Of a stretch of DNA of 64,000 nucleotides, positions 9,266-18,027 are shown in pieces. The notes under the pieces were generated by a model. It made no database searches, was not told the origin of the DNA, and worked only from the letters and a program-made list of their open reading frames with translations. Location of the stretch: NCBI GenBank assembly GCA_024640565.1, contig JAHEET010000002.1, positions 360,320 to 424,319 of the forward strand, written 5' to 3'. The translations under genes and the position numbers were made by a program. Each line of letters begins with the position of its first letter. The stretch's first letter is position 1. Source of the stretch: Flavobacteriaceae bacterium (GTDB lineage Bacteria > Bacteroidota > Bacteroidia > Flavobacteriales > Flavobacteriaceae).

Positions 9266-10894
9266 ATGAAAAAATTTCTTTGGTTCTTCTTTTTTATTCC
9301 GTTTATTTCAAATGCTCAAGATAGTACTCGAGTAGATATTAGCAATCCTTATGCAACGATTTATACGCACTTGTTCTTCCTTCAAGAAGACTCTTACCAA
9401 CCCGAAAAAGCCGCAAAAACTATTGCTGGGTATCCAGATAAAGTGGCCATGCGAAAAGCCATTAAGTTAAAAAAGATTCTGGATGGTAAAGGCTTGTTTG
9501 TAGATTTCAATAAAATTTCTTCAGATCCAAATTACAGGGATACAATTGGGTATTCTGTGTCTTACAAATATGTCTTATTTCCTCAAAGAATGCCCGAAAT
9601 TTCTGTAGAAAAGATAAATAATAATTGGTACTATTCGGAAGAGACTGTTTCTAAGATTGATCAGATTTATAAAGAAATATTTCCATGGTATGTAGAGAAG
9701 CTGCAAAGTAGTATGCCAGCCTCTGGGCATAAAAAAATACTGACCATCGAGATTTGGCAATGGATTGGTCTGTTATTATTGTTTTTATTGGCTTGGATTA
9801 TCTTTTTAATTGTGAAGAAAACAGCCTTTTTAGTGCTCAAAAAAATACAATATCAAATCACCAAAAACACCAATTTAGAAATTAATGAAGTCTTAAAAAA
9901 ATTAGCACATCCTATTAGTTTGCTGGTTGTATTTGCTTTTTTCGATAAAGTGTTTGCCTCCCTTCAATTTGGATTAGAAATCAATACGTTTGTATTTAAG
10001 GGAATACACATTGCTATTGTGGTTTTTTGGATCTATGTTTTCTTAAAGCTAGTCCATGTAGTCATGCAACTGTATAAAGTATTTACGGAAAGAACCCATG
10101 GTAAATTGGATGATCAGTTAGTGTCAATTTTAGACAATCTACTAACAGGGTTAGTGATCGTCATTGGAGGTTTTCGCCTATTGGCCTTATTAGGGGTAGA
10201 TACCACCACCATGTTAGCGGGAGCTACAATTGGAGGTTTGGCCTTTGCGTTGGCATCCCAGGATACGGTAAAAAACTTAATTGGAACCATCATGATTTTC
10301 CTAGACAAGCCTTTTCATATTGAAGATTGGATTGAAGCTGGTGAAGTTGTAGGAACCGTAGAAAAAGTAGGTTTTCGTTCTACCAGTGTGCGAGCTGCAG
10401 ATACATCGGTCTATCAAATTCCAAACAGTAAATTGTCGGAAATTGTAATTAACAACAAAGGTTTGCGGTTGTTTCGAAGATACCATACCAATTTAGGCTT
10501 ACGTTATGATACCCCTCCAGAGTTGATAGAAGCTTTTGTAAAAGGAGTGCGAGAGCTTATTATAGCACATCCAGAAACCCGTTCAGATTCTTATAATGTT
10601 GAGTTTACTGGTTTTGGGGATTCGGCCTTACTGATTACTATCAATGTTTACTTTAAAAGTCTGGCTTGGGGCATCGAGCAATCTTCGAAACACAGGTTGC
10701 ACATTGCGATTGTAAAATTGGCGAAAGATTTAGGCGTAGATTTTGCATTTCCATCTACAACCGTAATGATTGAAAATTTTCCAGAGAAAAAAGCATTGGG
10801 TCCAACCTATGATATTAACACAGAAAGAACGGACGCGGTGATTGCTAAAACAGTTTCAGATTTTAAAAATAAACTCTCGAAAGAAGGGATGTAA
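9266..10894 (+). CDS. MscS-family mechanosensitive ion channel
   Basis: A channel of 542 residues. The frame is open from 9071, but the ATG at 9266 gives a signal peptide (MKKFLWFFFFIPFISNAQ) and follows a promoter, so it is taken as the start. A ~150-residue periplasmic domain follows, then a hydrophobic helix (IWQWIGLLLLFLLAWIIF) and three more membrane segments. The pore-lining helix is glycine/alanine rich (TTMLAGATIGGLAFALASQD), followed by the conserved MscS beta domain (DKPFHIEDWIEAGEVVGTVE and IPNSKLSEIVINN). This arrangement resembles the larger MscS relatives more than minimal E. coli MscS. The likely role is release of solutes at hypo-osmotic shock. It converges with rsmI, 23 bp away, with no clear terminator between them. 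Confidence 0.9.
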   Translation: MKKFLWFFFFIPFISNAQDSTRVDISNPYATIYTHLFFLQEDSYQPEKAAKTIAGYPDKVAMRKAIKLKKILDGKGLFVDFNKISSDPNYRDTIGYSVSYKYVLFPQRMPEISVEKINNNWYYSEETVSKIDQIYKEIFPWYVEKLQSSMPASGHKKILTIEIWQWIGLLLLFLLAWIIFLIVKKTAFLVLKKIQYQITKNTNLEINEVLKKLAHPISLLVVFAFFDKVFASLQFGLEINTFVFKGIHIAIVVFWIYVFLKLVHVVMQLYKVFTERTHGKLDDQLVSILDNLLTGLVIVIGGFRLLALLGVDTTTMLAGATIGGLAFALASQDTVKNLIGTIMIFLDKPFHIEDWIEAGEVVGTVEKVGFRSTSVRAADTSVYQIPNSKLSEIVINNKGLRLFRRYHTNLGLRYDTPPELIEAFVKGVRELIIAHPETRSDSYNVEFTGFGDSALLITINVYFKSLAWGIEQSSKHRLHIAIVKLAKDLGVDFAFPSTTVMIENFPEKKALGPTYDINTERTDAVIAKTVSDFKNKLSKEGM

Positions 10895-10917
10895 ACACAA
10901 TTCTTTTTGAATGTAAT

Positions 10918-11589
10918 TTATTTTTTCCCTTCAACAATTACAACAATTTCTCCTTTTGGTGGTTTTGCTGTATAGTGTGCTAGCACTTCAGTGGCAGTTC
11001 CTCGAATGGTTTCTTCAAACATTTTGGAGAGTTCTCTGGAAACAGAAACCTGTCTATCTTCGCCAAAATATTCGGCAAAGTGCCCGAGTGTTTTAACCAA
11101 TTTATGTGGCGATTCATAAAAAATAATGGTTCTTGTTTCTGCTGCCAATAAAAGCAAACGCGTTTGTCTTCCTTTCTTAACCGGTAAAAATCCTTCAAAG
11201 ACAAACTTGTCATTGGGCAAGCCGGAATTGACCAATGCCGGTACAAATGCGGTGGCGCCTGGCAAACAATTTACCTCAATATTGTTTTCTACACAGGCCC
11301 TAGTCAGCAAAAAACCAGGATCTGATATTGCAGGTGTTCCTGCATCTGAAATAAGGGCACAGGTTTCTCCTGCTTGTATGCGTTTTAAAATTCCCTCAAT
11401 AGACCTGTGCTCATTGTGCATGTGATGACTGTGCATTTGCGTAGCAATCTCAAAATGCTTTAAGAGTTTTCCACTGGTACGCGTGTCTTCTGCTAAAATA
11501 AAAGAAACTTCTTTTAGAATACGAATGGCCCTAAAAGTCATGTCCTCTAAATTTCCTATGGGTGTGGGTACTAAATATAATTTGCTCAT
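10918..11589 (-). CDS. rsmI: 16S rRNA (cytidine(1402)-2'-O)-methyltransferase RsmI
   Basis: An SAM-dependent tetrapyrrole-methylase-fold enzyme of 223 residues that 2'-O-methylates C1402 in the decoding centre of 16S rRNA. It begins with the family hallmark LYLVPTPIGNLEDMTFRAI and contains ILAEDTRTSGKLL and LISDAGTPAISDPG, which form the SAM site. It is shorter than E. coli RsmI (286 residues), because the C-terminal extension is missing; this is common in Bacteroidota. It lies 5 bp downstream of the cupin gene, in the same transcription unit. Confidence 0.93.
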   Translation of the reverse strand: MSKLYLVPTPIGNLEDMTFRAIRILKEVSFILAEDTRTSGKLLKHFEIATQMHSHHMHNEHRSIEGILKRIQAGETCALISDAGTPAISDPGFLLTRACVENNIEVNCLPGATAFVPALVNSGLPNDKFVFEGFLPVKKGRQTRLLLLAAETRTIIFYESPHKLVKTLGHFAEYFGEDRQVSVSRELSKMFEETIRGTATEVLAHYTAKPPKGEIVVIVEGKK

Positions 11590-11594
11590 CGTTT

Positions 11595-11954
11595 TTAAAT
11601 CGCTTCGTAGGTTTCTACTGTAATATCTGCAATGACTTCTCCAGTATGTTTTGTAGAAAGAGGTTCAAACAAGAGCAGCTGTACTTCTTCTTTTGCAACG
11701 GGCTTGTGTGCGACTCCTTTGGGGACAATATAAAATTCACCTTCGTTTAATGTTACTGTTTTTGCCTGCATTTCAATCACCAAACACCCTTTGATGACCA
11801 TAAAAAATTCATCTTCATGTTCGTGGGTATGAAAGACAAATTCTCCTTTTAATTTTGCCAATAAAATTTGTTGCCCATTAAGTTCGCCTACTTTTTTTGG
11901 AGACCAATGATCTGAAAACAAATTAAATTTATCTTGTATATTAATGATACTCAT
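11595..11954 (-). CDS. Cupin-domain protein
   Basis: A single-domain cupin of 119 residues. The first cupin motif is complete: G37, H42, H44, E49 and G56 (HTHEHEDEFFMVIKG). The second-motif histidine is H83 (VPKGVAHKPV). These four side chains would hold one divalent metal. No extra domain hints at a substrate. It is the first gene of a unit with rsmI, and a -7 promoter element lies only 5 bp before its ATG. The pairing with rsmI gives no functional clue. Confidence 0.82.
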   Translation of the reverse strand: MSIINIQDKFNLFSDHWSPKKVGELNGQQILLAKLKGEFVFHTHEHEDEFFMVIKGCLVIEMQAKTVTLNEGEFYIVPKGVAHKPVAKEEVQLLLFEPLSTKHTGEVIADITVETYEAI

Positions 11955-11959
11955 AAGGA

Positions 11960-11967
11960 CAAATTTA
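11960..11967 (-). promoter_or_regulatory. -7 element of the cupin-rsmI unit, very close to the ATG
   Basis: TAAATTTG on the minus strand, a full TAnnTTTG match, ends 5 nt before the start codon at 11954. Transcription from it would yield an almost leaderless mRNA. No -33 TTTG at the normal distance is visible. Confidence 0.5.
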
Positions 11968-12020
11968 CGAAGAATTGGACGAATTTTGCGTTAGCGATTG
12001 CAGCAATTGTTTGAGCACTT

Positions 12021-12073
12021 CCGCTTTTTGCGGGATGCGAGTGCGAAAAGCGGGGCATTTCTCTTTAGAAATG
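12021..12073. other. Two adjacent perfect hairpins upstream of aspS
   Basis: Hairpin one pairs CCGCTTTT (12021-12028) with AAAAGCGG (12046-12053) around a 17-nt G-rich loop. Hairpin two pairs CATTTCT (12056-12062) with AGAAATG (12067-12073) around CTTT. Neither is followed by a long T run, so they do not look like ordinary terminators. The G+C of the first is higher than its surroundings. It may be a dispersed palindromic element or a leader structure. No known riboswitch or T-box pattern is recognised. Confidence 0.5.
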
Positions 12074-12108
12074 AACGTCCAAAGCATTATTATTCGATTG
12101 AAAATGTC

Positions 12109-12116
12109 TAATTTTG
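12109..12116 (+). promoter_or_regulatory. -7 promoter element of aspS
   Basis: TAATTTTG matches TAnnTTTG and ends 20 bp before the ATG at 12137. Confidence 0.5.
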
Positions 12117-12136
12117 CAACTTAAAAATTTAAACAA

Positions 12137-13876
12137 ATGTATAGAAGTCATTCTTGTGGTGAGCTCAGAGCATCGCATATCAATACCGAGGTAACCTTGG
12201 CAGGTTGGGTTCAGAAATCGCGTGATAAAGGGTTTATGGTTTGGGTAGATTTACGGGACCGTTACGGAATTACGCAATTGATTTTTGACGAAGCGCGAAC
12301 CCCGACTGCAATGATGGACAAAGCAAAATCTTTAGGAAGAGAATTTGTAATACAAGTTACCGGTACTGTGATTGAACGTGAGTCTAAAAACGCAAAAATG
12401 GCTACTGGGAATGTTGAAGTGTTGGTTTCTAAATTAGAAATTTTGAACCAAGCCTTGACGCCTCCTTTTACGATTGAAGATACGACTGATGGAGGAGAGG
12501 ACATCAGAATGAAATACAGGTATTTAGACATTCGAAGAAATCCGGTGAAAGACAGTTTGATTTTTCGTCATAAGGTTTCTATGGAGGTTAGAAAATACCT
12601 TTCTGATCAAGAATTTATTGAGGTTGAAACACCATATTTAATAAAATCAACTCCAGAGGGAGCAAGAGATTTTGTCGTGCCTTCTCGAATGAATGAAGGG
12701 CAGTTTTATGCTTTGCCACAATCGCCACAAACATTTAAGCAATTGCTAATGGTGGGTGGAATGGACAAGTATTTTCAAATTGTAAAATGCTTTAGAGATG
12801 AAGATTTACGTGCAGACAGACAGCCGGAATTCACCCAGATTGACTGTGAAATGGCCTTTGTTGAACAAGAAGATATTTTAAATATTTTTGAAGGATTGAC
12901 CCGGCATTTGCTAAAAGAAATCAACGGGGTTGAAATTGCAGAATTCCCACGAATGCTTTATGATGATGCTATGAAAATGTACGGAAACGACAAACCAGAC
13001 ATTCGTTTTGGAATGGAGTTTGGCGAGTTAAATACCGTTGCACAACACAAAGAATTTGGTGTTTTTAACAAGGCAGAATTGGTGGTTGGAATTGCAGTGC
13101 CAGGGGGAAATGCTTATACAAGAAAAGAAATAGATAAATTAATTGACTGGGTACGAAGACCTCAAGTAGGTGCTTTAGGCATGGTATATTGTCGTGTAAA
13201 TGATGATGGAACGTTTAAATCTTCAGTTGATAAATTTTACGATCAAGAAGACCTTGCTAAATGGGCAGTAGAAACCAATGCAAAACCTGGAGATTTAATC
13301 TGTGTGTTATCAGGTGAAACCAATAAAGTAAGAGCCCAATTATCTGCTTTAAGAATGGAGCTTGCGGAGCGACTAGGGTTAAGAGATCCAAAGGTATTTG
13401 CTCCTTTGTGGGTGATTGATTTTCCTTTGCTGGAACTCGACGAAGAAACGGGGCACTACCATGCCATGCACCATCCATTTACCTCTCCAAAACCCGGGCA
13501 ATTGGAATTGTTAGATACCAACCCAGGGGCCGTAAAAGCAAATGCTTACGATTTGGTTTTGAATGGAAATGAAATTGGAGGTGGATCCATTCGTATTCAC
13601 GATAAGCAAATACAAGCAACCATGTTGCGTCATCTAGGTTTTTCTGAAGAAGATGCCAGAGCACAATTTGGATTTTTAATGGATGCTTTTGAATATGGAG
13701 CTCCACCTCATGGAGGTTTGGCTTTCGGATTGGATCGGTTGGTGGCAATCCTTGGAGGACAAGAAACCATTAGAGACTTTATTGCTTTTCCAAAAAATAA
13801 CTCAGGAAGAGATGTGATGATAGATGCTCCTGCATTTTTAGATACAGCACAATTAACAGAATTAGGACTCAAATAA
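12137..13876 (+). CDS. aspS: Aspartyl-tRNA synthetase
   Basis: A class II synthetase of 579 residues that charges tRNA-Asp. Order of parts: N-terminal OB-fold anticodon-binding domain ([20 protein letters not shown]), the catalytic core with motif 2 [18 protein letters not shown], the bacterial GAD insertion in the middle (about 290-420), and motif 3 [15 protein letters not shown] near the C-terminus. The length matches the bacterial type (590 in E. coli). The start [11 protein letters not shown] is standard for the family. The gene has its own promoter and a strong terminator. Confidence 0.97.
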   Translation: MYRSHSCGELRASHINTEVTLAGWVQKSRDKGFMVWVDLRDRYGITQLIFDEARTPTAMMDKAKSLGREFVIQVTGTVIERESKNAKMATGNVEVLVSKLEILNQALTPPFTIEDTTDGGEDIRMKYRYLDIRRNPVKDSLIFRHKVSMEVRKYLSDQEFIEVETPYLIKSTPEGARDFVVPSRMNEGQFYALPQSPQTFKQLLMVGGMDKYFQIVKCFRDEDLRADRQPEFTQIDCEMAFVEQEDILNIFEGLTRHLLKEINGVEIAEFPRMLYDDAMKMYGNDKPDIRFGMEFGELNTVAQHKEFGVFNKAELVVGIAVPGGNAYTRKEIDKLIDWVRRPQVGALGMVYCRVNDDGTFKSSVDKFYDQEDLAKWAVETNAKPGDLICVLSGETNKVRAQLSALRMELAERLGLRDPKVFAPLWVIDFPLLELDEETGHYHAMHHPFTSPKPGQLELLDTNPGAVKANAYDLVLNGNEIGGGSIRIHDKQIQATMLRHLGFSEEDARAQFGFLMDAFEYGAPPHGGLAFGLDRLVAILGGQETIRDFIAFPKNNSGRDVMIDAPAFLDTAQLTELGLK

Positions 13877-13900
13877 GGAGTTCAAACATAAAAAGCTCAT

Positions 13901-13925
13901 ATCCCGCTCTTTTGCGGGATTTTTT
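13901..13925 (+). terminator. Rho-independent terminator of aspS
   Basis: ATCCCGC (13901-13907), loop TCTTTT, GCGGGAT (13914-13920), then a run of five T. It is a perfect seven-bp stem 24 bp after the aspS stop. Confidence 0.9.
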
Positions 13926-13938
13926 ATACCTTTAAAAG

Positions 13939-14643
13939 ATGAAAAAAACTGCTACATTCATACTACTCTTCTCTGTATTCTTTTCTTTTTCACAGACACT
14001 ATCAGGAGATCAATTGCTAGAGAAATCCATTCAGTTTCATGATCCAAACGGCAATTGGAGTACCTTTAAAGGCGCTTTTTTGGTAACCATGAAAACACCC
14101 AAAAGTAGTCCTAGAAAGAGTTATATAGAAATAGATCTTCCTCAAGAGCACTTTTTAGTAAAAGCAATCAAAGACGGGGTAATTACTCAATATACAGTTG
14201 ATAAAGGAATCTGTCGGATCGCAGTCAACGGAAATACAACCCCTTCAGAAGCACTTTTAAAGAAACACAAATTAAGCTGTGAGCGTGCAAATTTGTACAA
14301 AAATTATTATACCTATTTGTATGGTTTGCCGATGAAACTAAAAGATGAAGGCACAATTATTCATCAAAAAACAACCATTAAAACCTTTAAAGGAAAAGAA
14401 TATTTGGTTTTAAAAGTAAGCTACACCAAAGAAGTTGGAAATGATACTTGGTACTTTTATTTCGATCCAAAAACCTATGCAATGGAAGCCTATCAGTTTT
14501 TCAAAGAACAAAAAGAGCGTGGCGAGTACATTTTGTTAACAGGCTTAGAAACGATTCATGATATAAAAATGCCAAAAGAAAGAGCATGGTACTACAATAA
14601 AGATGATGGTTATTTGGGGACGGATGTCCTGTCAAAAAAATAA
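13939..14643 (+). CDS. Secreted DUF6503-like protein
   Basis: A protein of 234 residues with a Sec signal peptide (MKKTATFILLFSVFFSFSQ). The mature start, TLSGDQLLEKSIQFHDPNG, and the later run of amphipathic beta strands (YLVLKVSYTKEVGNDTWYFYF) look like the LolA/outer-membrane lipoprotein-sorting fold, and fit what is called DUF6503 in Flavobacteriia. That assignment is from memory of the family and should be tested. The protein is probably periplasmic. Two cysteines (CRIAV and SCERANL) could form a disulfide. No function is claimed. Confidence 0.6.
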   Translation: MKKTATFILLFSVFFSFSQTLSGDQLLEKSIQFHDPNGNWSTFKGAFLVTMKTPKSSPRKSYIEIDLPQEHFLVKAIKDGVITQYTVDKGICRIAVNGNTTPSEALLKKHKLSCERANLYKNYYTYLYGLPMKLKDEGTIIHQKTTIKTFKGKEYLVLKVSYTKEVGNDTWYFYFDPKTYAMEAYQFFKEQKERGEYILLTGLETIHDIKMPKERAWYYNKDDGYLGTDVLSKK

Positions 14644-14716
14644 GAAAGCTAAAAAAAAACGCTTTATTTTTCTGGAACATTCAAATTAAATTTCAACCAA
14701 ATTCATAGAACTTTTG

Positions 14717-14724
14717 TAATTTTG
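14717..14724 (+). promoter_or_regulatory. -7 element 4 bp before a start codon
   Basis: TAATTTTG is a full TAnnTTTG match. The ATG at 14729 begins 4 nt later, which implies a leaderless mRNA if this promoter is used. No -33 TTG is seen 19-21 bp upstream. Confidence 0.45.
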
Positions 14725-14728
14725 TAGC

Positions 14729-14968
14729 ATGAAAATCCTTTTAAAAATAATGTTTGTAATTTTTGTTTGTTGGGTAGCAATTGGTGTTTACCTCCTTCAA
14801 ATTGATCATCCAAAAGCCCAAATCGTAATGGGGTTAGGAATTTTCTATTTCTCTTTTTTATGGATGCCCATTTTTATTTATTACAGATACAAAGACGGGA
14901 AATACAAAAAATACATCTTAAACGACCAGAGGTTGCGAGACGCCTTTAATCAGCAAGCGAAAAAATAA
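14729..14968 (+). CDS. Small two-helix membrane protein
   Basis: A protein of 79 residues with two hydrophobic segments (ILLKIMFVIFVCWVAIGVYL and IVMGLGIFYFSFLWMPIFIY) and a basic C-terminal tail (YRYKDGKYKKYILNDQRLRDAF) that should face the cytoplasm. I do not recognise a family. The start is fixed by a -7 promoter element just upstream. Confidence 0.65.
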   Translation: MKILLKIMFVIFVCWVAIGVYLLQIDHPKAQIVMGLGIFYFSFLWMPIFIYYRYKDGKYKKYILNDQRLRDAFNQQAKK

Positions 14969-15030
14969 GAGTTCTTCTTGTCTCGTTGAGGAATTCTCTT
15001 TTGACTTTAGAACCATTCAAAGTTTTTTGA

Positions 15031-15150
15031 ATGGACATCATAACACAAAGAATTTATTTTGGTAACCTTAAGTTTATCTGGGTATTGGTCTTTGGAAGTA
15101 TCTTTGCAATGCGCTACCTTGGTAGTTGTGTTATGAAAAAGAAGAAGTAA
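15031..15150 (+). CDS. Putative 39-residue membrane peptide
   Basis: An ATG at 15031 opens a 39-codon frame ending TAA at 15148-15150. The product has a polar start (MDIITQRIYFGN), one hydrophobic helix (FIWVLVFGSIFAMRYLGS) and a lysine-rich end (MKKKK), the layout of a single-pass small membrane protein. A strong terminator follows 34 bp later and has no other upstream gene close by, which supports a transcript ending here. The coding evidence is otherwise only composition. It could also be the tail of a transcript from the 79-residue gene. Confidence 0.5.
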   Translation: MDIITQRIYFGNLKFIWVLVFGSIFAMRYLGSCVMKKKK

Positions 15151-15184
15151 ATAGTGTATTATTAATTTGAATTATTGATAGAAG

Positions 15185-15208
15185 CCCCAATTTGTATTGG
15201 GGTTTTTT
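15185..15208 (+). terminator. Rho-independent terminator upstream of hflX
   Basis: CCCCAA (15185-15190), loop TTTGTA, TTGGGG (15197-15202), then six T. It is a perfect stem that closes the transcript of the small membrane genes. Confidence 0.88.
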
Positions 15209-15211
15209 GTG

Positions 15212-15240
15212 TTGAAACAGCAAGATTTGTATTACTTTTG
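15212..15240 (+). promoter_or_regulatory. Promoter of hflX with almost no leader
   Basis: TTG (15212-15214), 18-bp spacer and TACTTTTG (15233-15240). The hflX ATG begins at 15247, so the mRNA leader would be only a few bases. Confidence 0.55.
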
Positions 15241-15246
15241 TAACCG

Positions 15247-16452
15247 ATGATAGATCAAAGAGAAGCAATATCAGAAAAGGCCGTTTTAGTAGGGGTAATT
15301 ACTCAACAACAAGACGAAACAAAATCCACAGAATACCTAGATGAGCTAGAGTTTTTAACAGAAACCGCTGGAGGAGTTACTGTGAAACGCTTTGTTCAGA
15401 AGATGGAGAAACCCAACCCGAAAACTTTTCTAGGGGGAGGAAAATTGGATGAAGTTAAAAATTATATTGATGCAAAAGGAATTGGCACAGCTATTTTTGA
15501 TGATGAACTCTCTCCAGCGCAAATACGAAATATTGAAAAAGTTTTGGACTGCAAAATTTTAGATCGAACCAATTTAATCTTAGATATTTTTGCGCAAAGG
15601 GCACAAACAAGTTCAGCAAAAACACAAGTAGAATTAGCACAACACCAATATTTATTACCCCGATTAACCAGACTTTGGACCCACTTAGACAAGCAAAAAG
15701 GGGGAATAGGTATGCGTGGACCTGGTGAAACAGAAATTGAAACAGATAGGCGAATTATTCGAGACAAAATAGCCCTCCTTAAAAAGAAGTTACTTACCAT
15801 AGACAAACAAATGGCGGTTCAGCGAAAAAACCGTGGTAAAATGGTGCGTGTCGCTTTGGTAGGGTATACCAATGTTGGAAAATCAACCTTGATGAATGTG
15901 ATCAGTAAAAGTGCTGTTTTTGCAGAAAATAAATTGTTTGCGACCTTAGATACAACGGTTCGAAAAGTAGTTATTAAAAATATTCCCTTTTTGATGACAG
16001 ACACTGTTGGTTTTATAAGAAAACTTCCAACACAGCTTGTCGAGTCATTTAAATCGACATTGGATGAGGTGCGCGAGGCAGATTTATTATTGCATGTTGT
16101 AGATATTTCGCATCCAAATTTTGAAGATCATATTGCTTCCGTAAATTCAGTTTTAGCAGATATCAATTGCGCCAACAAACCCACGGTAATGGTGTTCAAT
16201 AAAATTGATGCTTACCGTCACGAAACGATTGCTGAGGATGATTTAATTACTCAAAAAACAAAAGCACACTTTACGCTAGAGGATTGGCAAAAAACGTGGA
16301 TGAATGATGAGGAGGTAGCGAGTCTTTTTATTTCTGCTTTAAATAAAGACAATTTAGAAGAATTTAAAGAAAAAACATACGATGAAGTGAAAAAAATTCA
16401 TGTTGAACGCTTCCCCTACAACAATTTTTTATACGATGAGTATACGGTATAA
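15247..16452 (+). CDS. hflX: Ribosome-associated GTPase HflX
   Basis: A GTPase of 401 residues that binds the 50S subunit and splits stalled or hibernating ribosomes. The N-terminal HflX domain carries FLGGGKLDEV and the long helix with GGIGMRGPGETEIETDRR. The G domain has G1 GYTNVGKST (about 206-214), G3 DTVGF and G4 NKID. The C-terminal tail (HVERFPYNNFLYDEYTV) is acidic. Length is normal. The gene stands alone between a terminator and the convergent DUF3078 gene, with a promoter almost touching the ATG. Confidence 0.95.
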   Translation: MIDQREAISEKAVLVGVITQQQDETKSTEYLDELEFLTETAGGVTVKRFVQKMEKPNPKTFLGGGKLDEVKNYIDAKGIGTAIFDDELSPAQIRNIEKVLDCKILDRTNLILDIFAQRAQTSSAKTQVELAQHQYLLPRLTRLWTHLDKQKGGIGMRGPGETEIETDRRIIRDKIALLKKKLLTIDKQMAVQRKNRGKMVRVALVGYTNVGKSTLMNVISKSAVFAENKLFATLDTTVRKVVIKNIPFLMTDTVGFIRKLPTQLVESFKSTLDEVREADLLLHVVDISHPNFEDHIASVNSVLADINCANKPTVMVFNKIDAYRHETIAEDDLITQKTKAHFTLEDWQKTWMNDEEVASLFISALNKDNLEEFKEKTYDEVKKIHVERFPYNNFLYDEYTV

Positions 16453-16486
16453 TTGTCAAAAATAAATCTAAACGAAAATGAATATC

Positions 16487-17404
16487 TTAGAATGCATAGC
16501 TCATCCCCACGAGCCAATAGGATTGCACTATATTGTCCACCGTTTCAAATGTTGCATTTGTAGTTGTCATTAATGCATTGTTTAAAGCCTCTTGTTTGTT
16601 TTGACGCAAACCGAATTCGAAACCAAGGCCGATTTTTTCAAACAATGTATACCCAAGCGCATTGGTCAATGTCCAGTTAGATAAGTTAGTGCTTTGATAA
16701 CTTTGATAGATTGACAAATTTGATTTTATGCTTAATTTTTTAACTTTCGTTGTATAGTCTGCAAATATTTTTGCCCCTAAAGAAGATTCAAAAACAGTTT
16801 CCCCTTTACTAGTAACAAAATTGTAATTTCCAGGGTGTATCACAATAGCCAATTTGCTGATGGGTGTCCAGGTAAAACCACCCCCAAAATCTAAATAACC
16901 AGGGTCGTTAAAATTATCAATTAAGGAAGTTCTGTATTCAATCAAAGCAGAAGCTGCCCATTTTTTATTGATTCGTTTTCCAAAAAGGGAAGTGATGGTA
17001 AAGACATCGGTGGCGGTTTCGAAATCCTCATCACCATCGATCGATTTATCATCTAATTGTACCCATCCTACATTTATGGTTCCCGCATTTTTCCAGAAAA
17101 AATCTTTTTGAATCAGATTTGCAAATCCATTGATGGTAATTCCAATATTTCCAGCACTTGCATTGGGTGCTGTTCTCGAGTACCAATTATTGAATCCGGA
17201 AAGGCTTCCTCCAATAGTTCCAAAAGCCCCGATTCTCCAACCAGAAAGCGCATCAATTTTTGATTGTAATGCAGCAATTTCTCCTTTCAGTTTTGCAATT
17301 TGTGCCTTTTTTGGGACTTGTTTTTTTTTGAGTTCAGCAGCGGTTTGTGCACTTATAGAAAAGCTACCACAAACGAATAAAACAGTACAGATAAGGTTTT
17401 TCAT
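16487..17404 (-). CDS. DUF3078 outer-membrane beta-barrel protein
   Basis: A protein of 305 residues with a signal peptide (MKNLICTVLFVCGSFSISAQ), then a short coiled-coil segment rich in K, L and A (AELKKKQVPKKAQIAKLKGE, continuing to about residue 52). The rest matches DUF3078: GWRIGAFGTIGGSLSGFNNW, then alternating beta strands ending in aromatic SYWLVGMSYAF, the expected outer-membrane barrel signature. The short N-terminal coiled coil may trimerise it or contact peptidoglycan. Function is unknown for the family. Convergent with hflX, 34 bp away. Confidence 0.8.
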   Translation of the reverse strand: MKNLICTVLFVCGSFSISAQTAAELKKKQVPKKAQIAKLKGEIAALQSKIDALSGWRIGAFGTIGGSLSGFNNWYSRTAPNASAGNIGITINGFANLIQKDFFWKNAGTINVGWVQLDDKSIDGDEDFETATDVFTITSLFGKRINKKWAASALIEYRTSLIDNFNDPGYLDFGGGFTWTPISKLAIVIHPGNYNFVTSKGETVFESSLGAKIFADYTTKVKKLSIKSNLSIYQSYQSTNLSNWTLTNALGYTLFEKIGLGFEFGLRQNKQEALNNALMTTTNATFETVDNIVQSYWLVGMSYAF

Positions 17405-17431
17405 TTAAAAAAGATATTTCTGAAAAGAAAG

Positions 17432-17941
17432 TTATTTTTTTGCTTTGTAAAGCGGCACGGTAGAACAGGCTTCACCAAATAAAATTGAAGTAGCAATCGG
17501 TTGTAATTTTCGAATCAACAAAGCGAACGCACTATCAGGAATTGGTTTTTCGGCACAACCTTTTATAATTACAGGTGCGTCTAAAAAAGGTTTGAAATCG
17601 ATGAACTCCAATAACTCTTGATAAATAACGGTTTCCAATAAAGTTAAATCGCCAATAACAACTTTGTTTGCAAAAGGGGTTATTTCTGCTGCAATTAGCA
17701 TAAAAGCCCAGGATGGAATAATGGCATCTACAGAGCAATGTATGGCAACAAAAGAATTTTTGTATTGCGTCCAATCATGGTTTTTAACGGAAATTCTAAA
17801 GTCGACTTCTTTTAAAATAATTTCTTCAAACAACCAATCTTTAATATCAAATAAAACTCTTTTTCCTTCAGGATAAATTTCCTCAAGATCAAACGTCTTT
17901 AGTTTACTATTTGCAACGCGATTGATGATTTCTTTTTCCAT
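17432..17941 (-). CDS. DUF2480 family protein
   Basis: A cytoplasmic protein of 169 residues starting MEKEIINRVANSKLKTFDLE. The frame is open 18 codons further upstream, but ATG 17941 is the family-typical start. The core (DIKDWLFEEIILKEVDFR and YKNSFVAIHCSVDAIIPSWA) and a C-terminal ending with GCAEKPIPDSAFALL are typical of DUF2480, a Bacteroidota-specific family usually found beside suf genes. Two conserved cysteines (AIHCSVDA, KGCAEKP) fit a metal or Fe-S connection, which is inference. It lies downstream of the DUF59 and sufE genes. Confidence 0.8.
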   Translation of the reverse strand: MEKEIINRVANSKLKTFDLEEIYPEGKRVLFDIKDWLFEEIILKEVDFRISVKNHDWTQYKNSFVAIHCSVDAIIPSWAFMLIAAEITPFANKVVIGDLTLLETVIYQELLEFIDFKPFLDAPVIIKGCAEKPIPDSAFALLIRKLQPIATSILFGEACSTVPLYKAKK

Positions 17942-18027
17942 TTTTTTAGGTTCAAAAATTAATAAGGAACTCCGATTCTCAAAAAAGCTCCTCAAGTGTA
18001 TTTGGTTTCGCCAAAAACGAATCTCAT

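Noticed and set aside
12021..12073. T-box or other riboswitch controlling aspS
   Set aside because: No T-box consensus, specifier loop or known aptamer pattern is seen, and no terminator/antiterminator pair exists.
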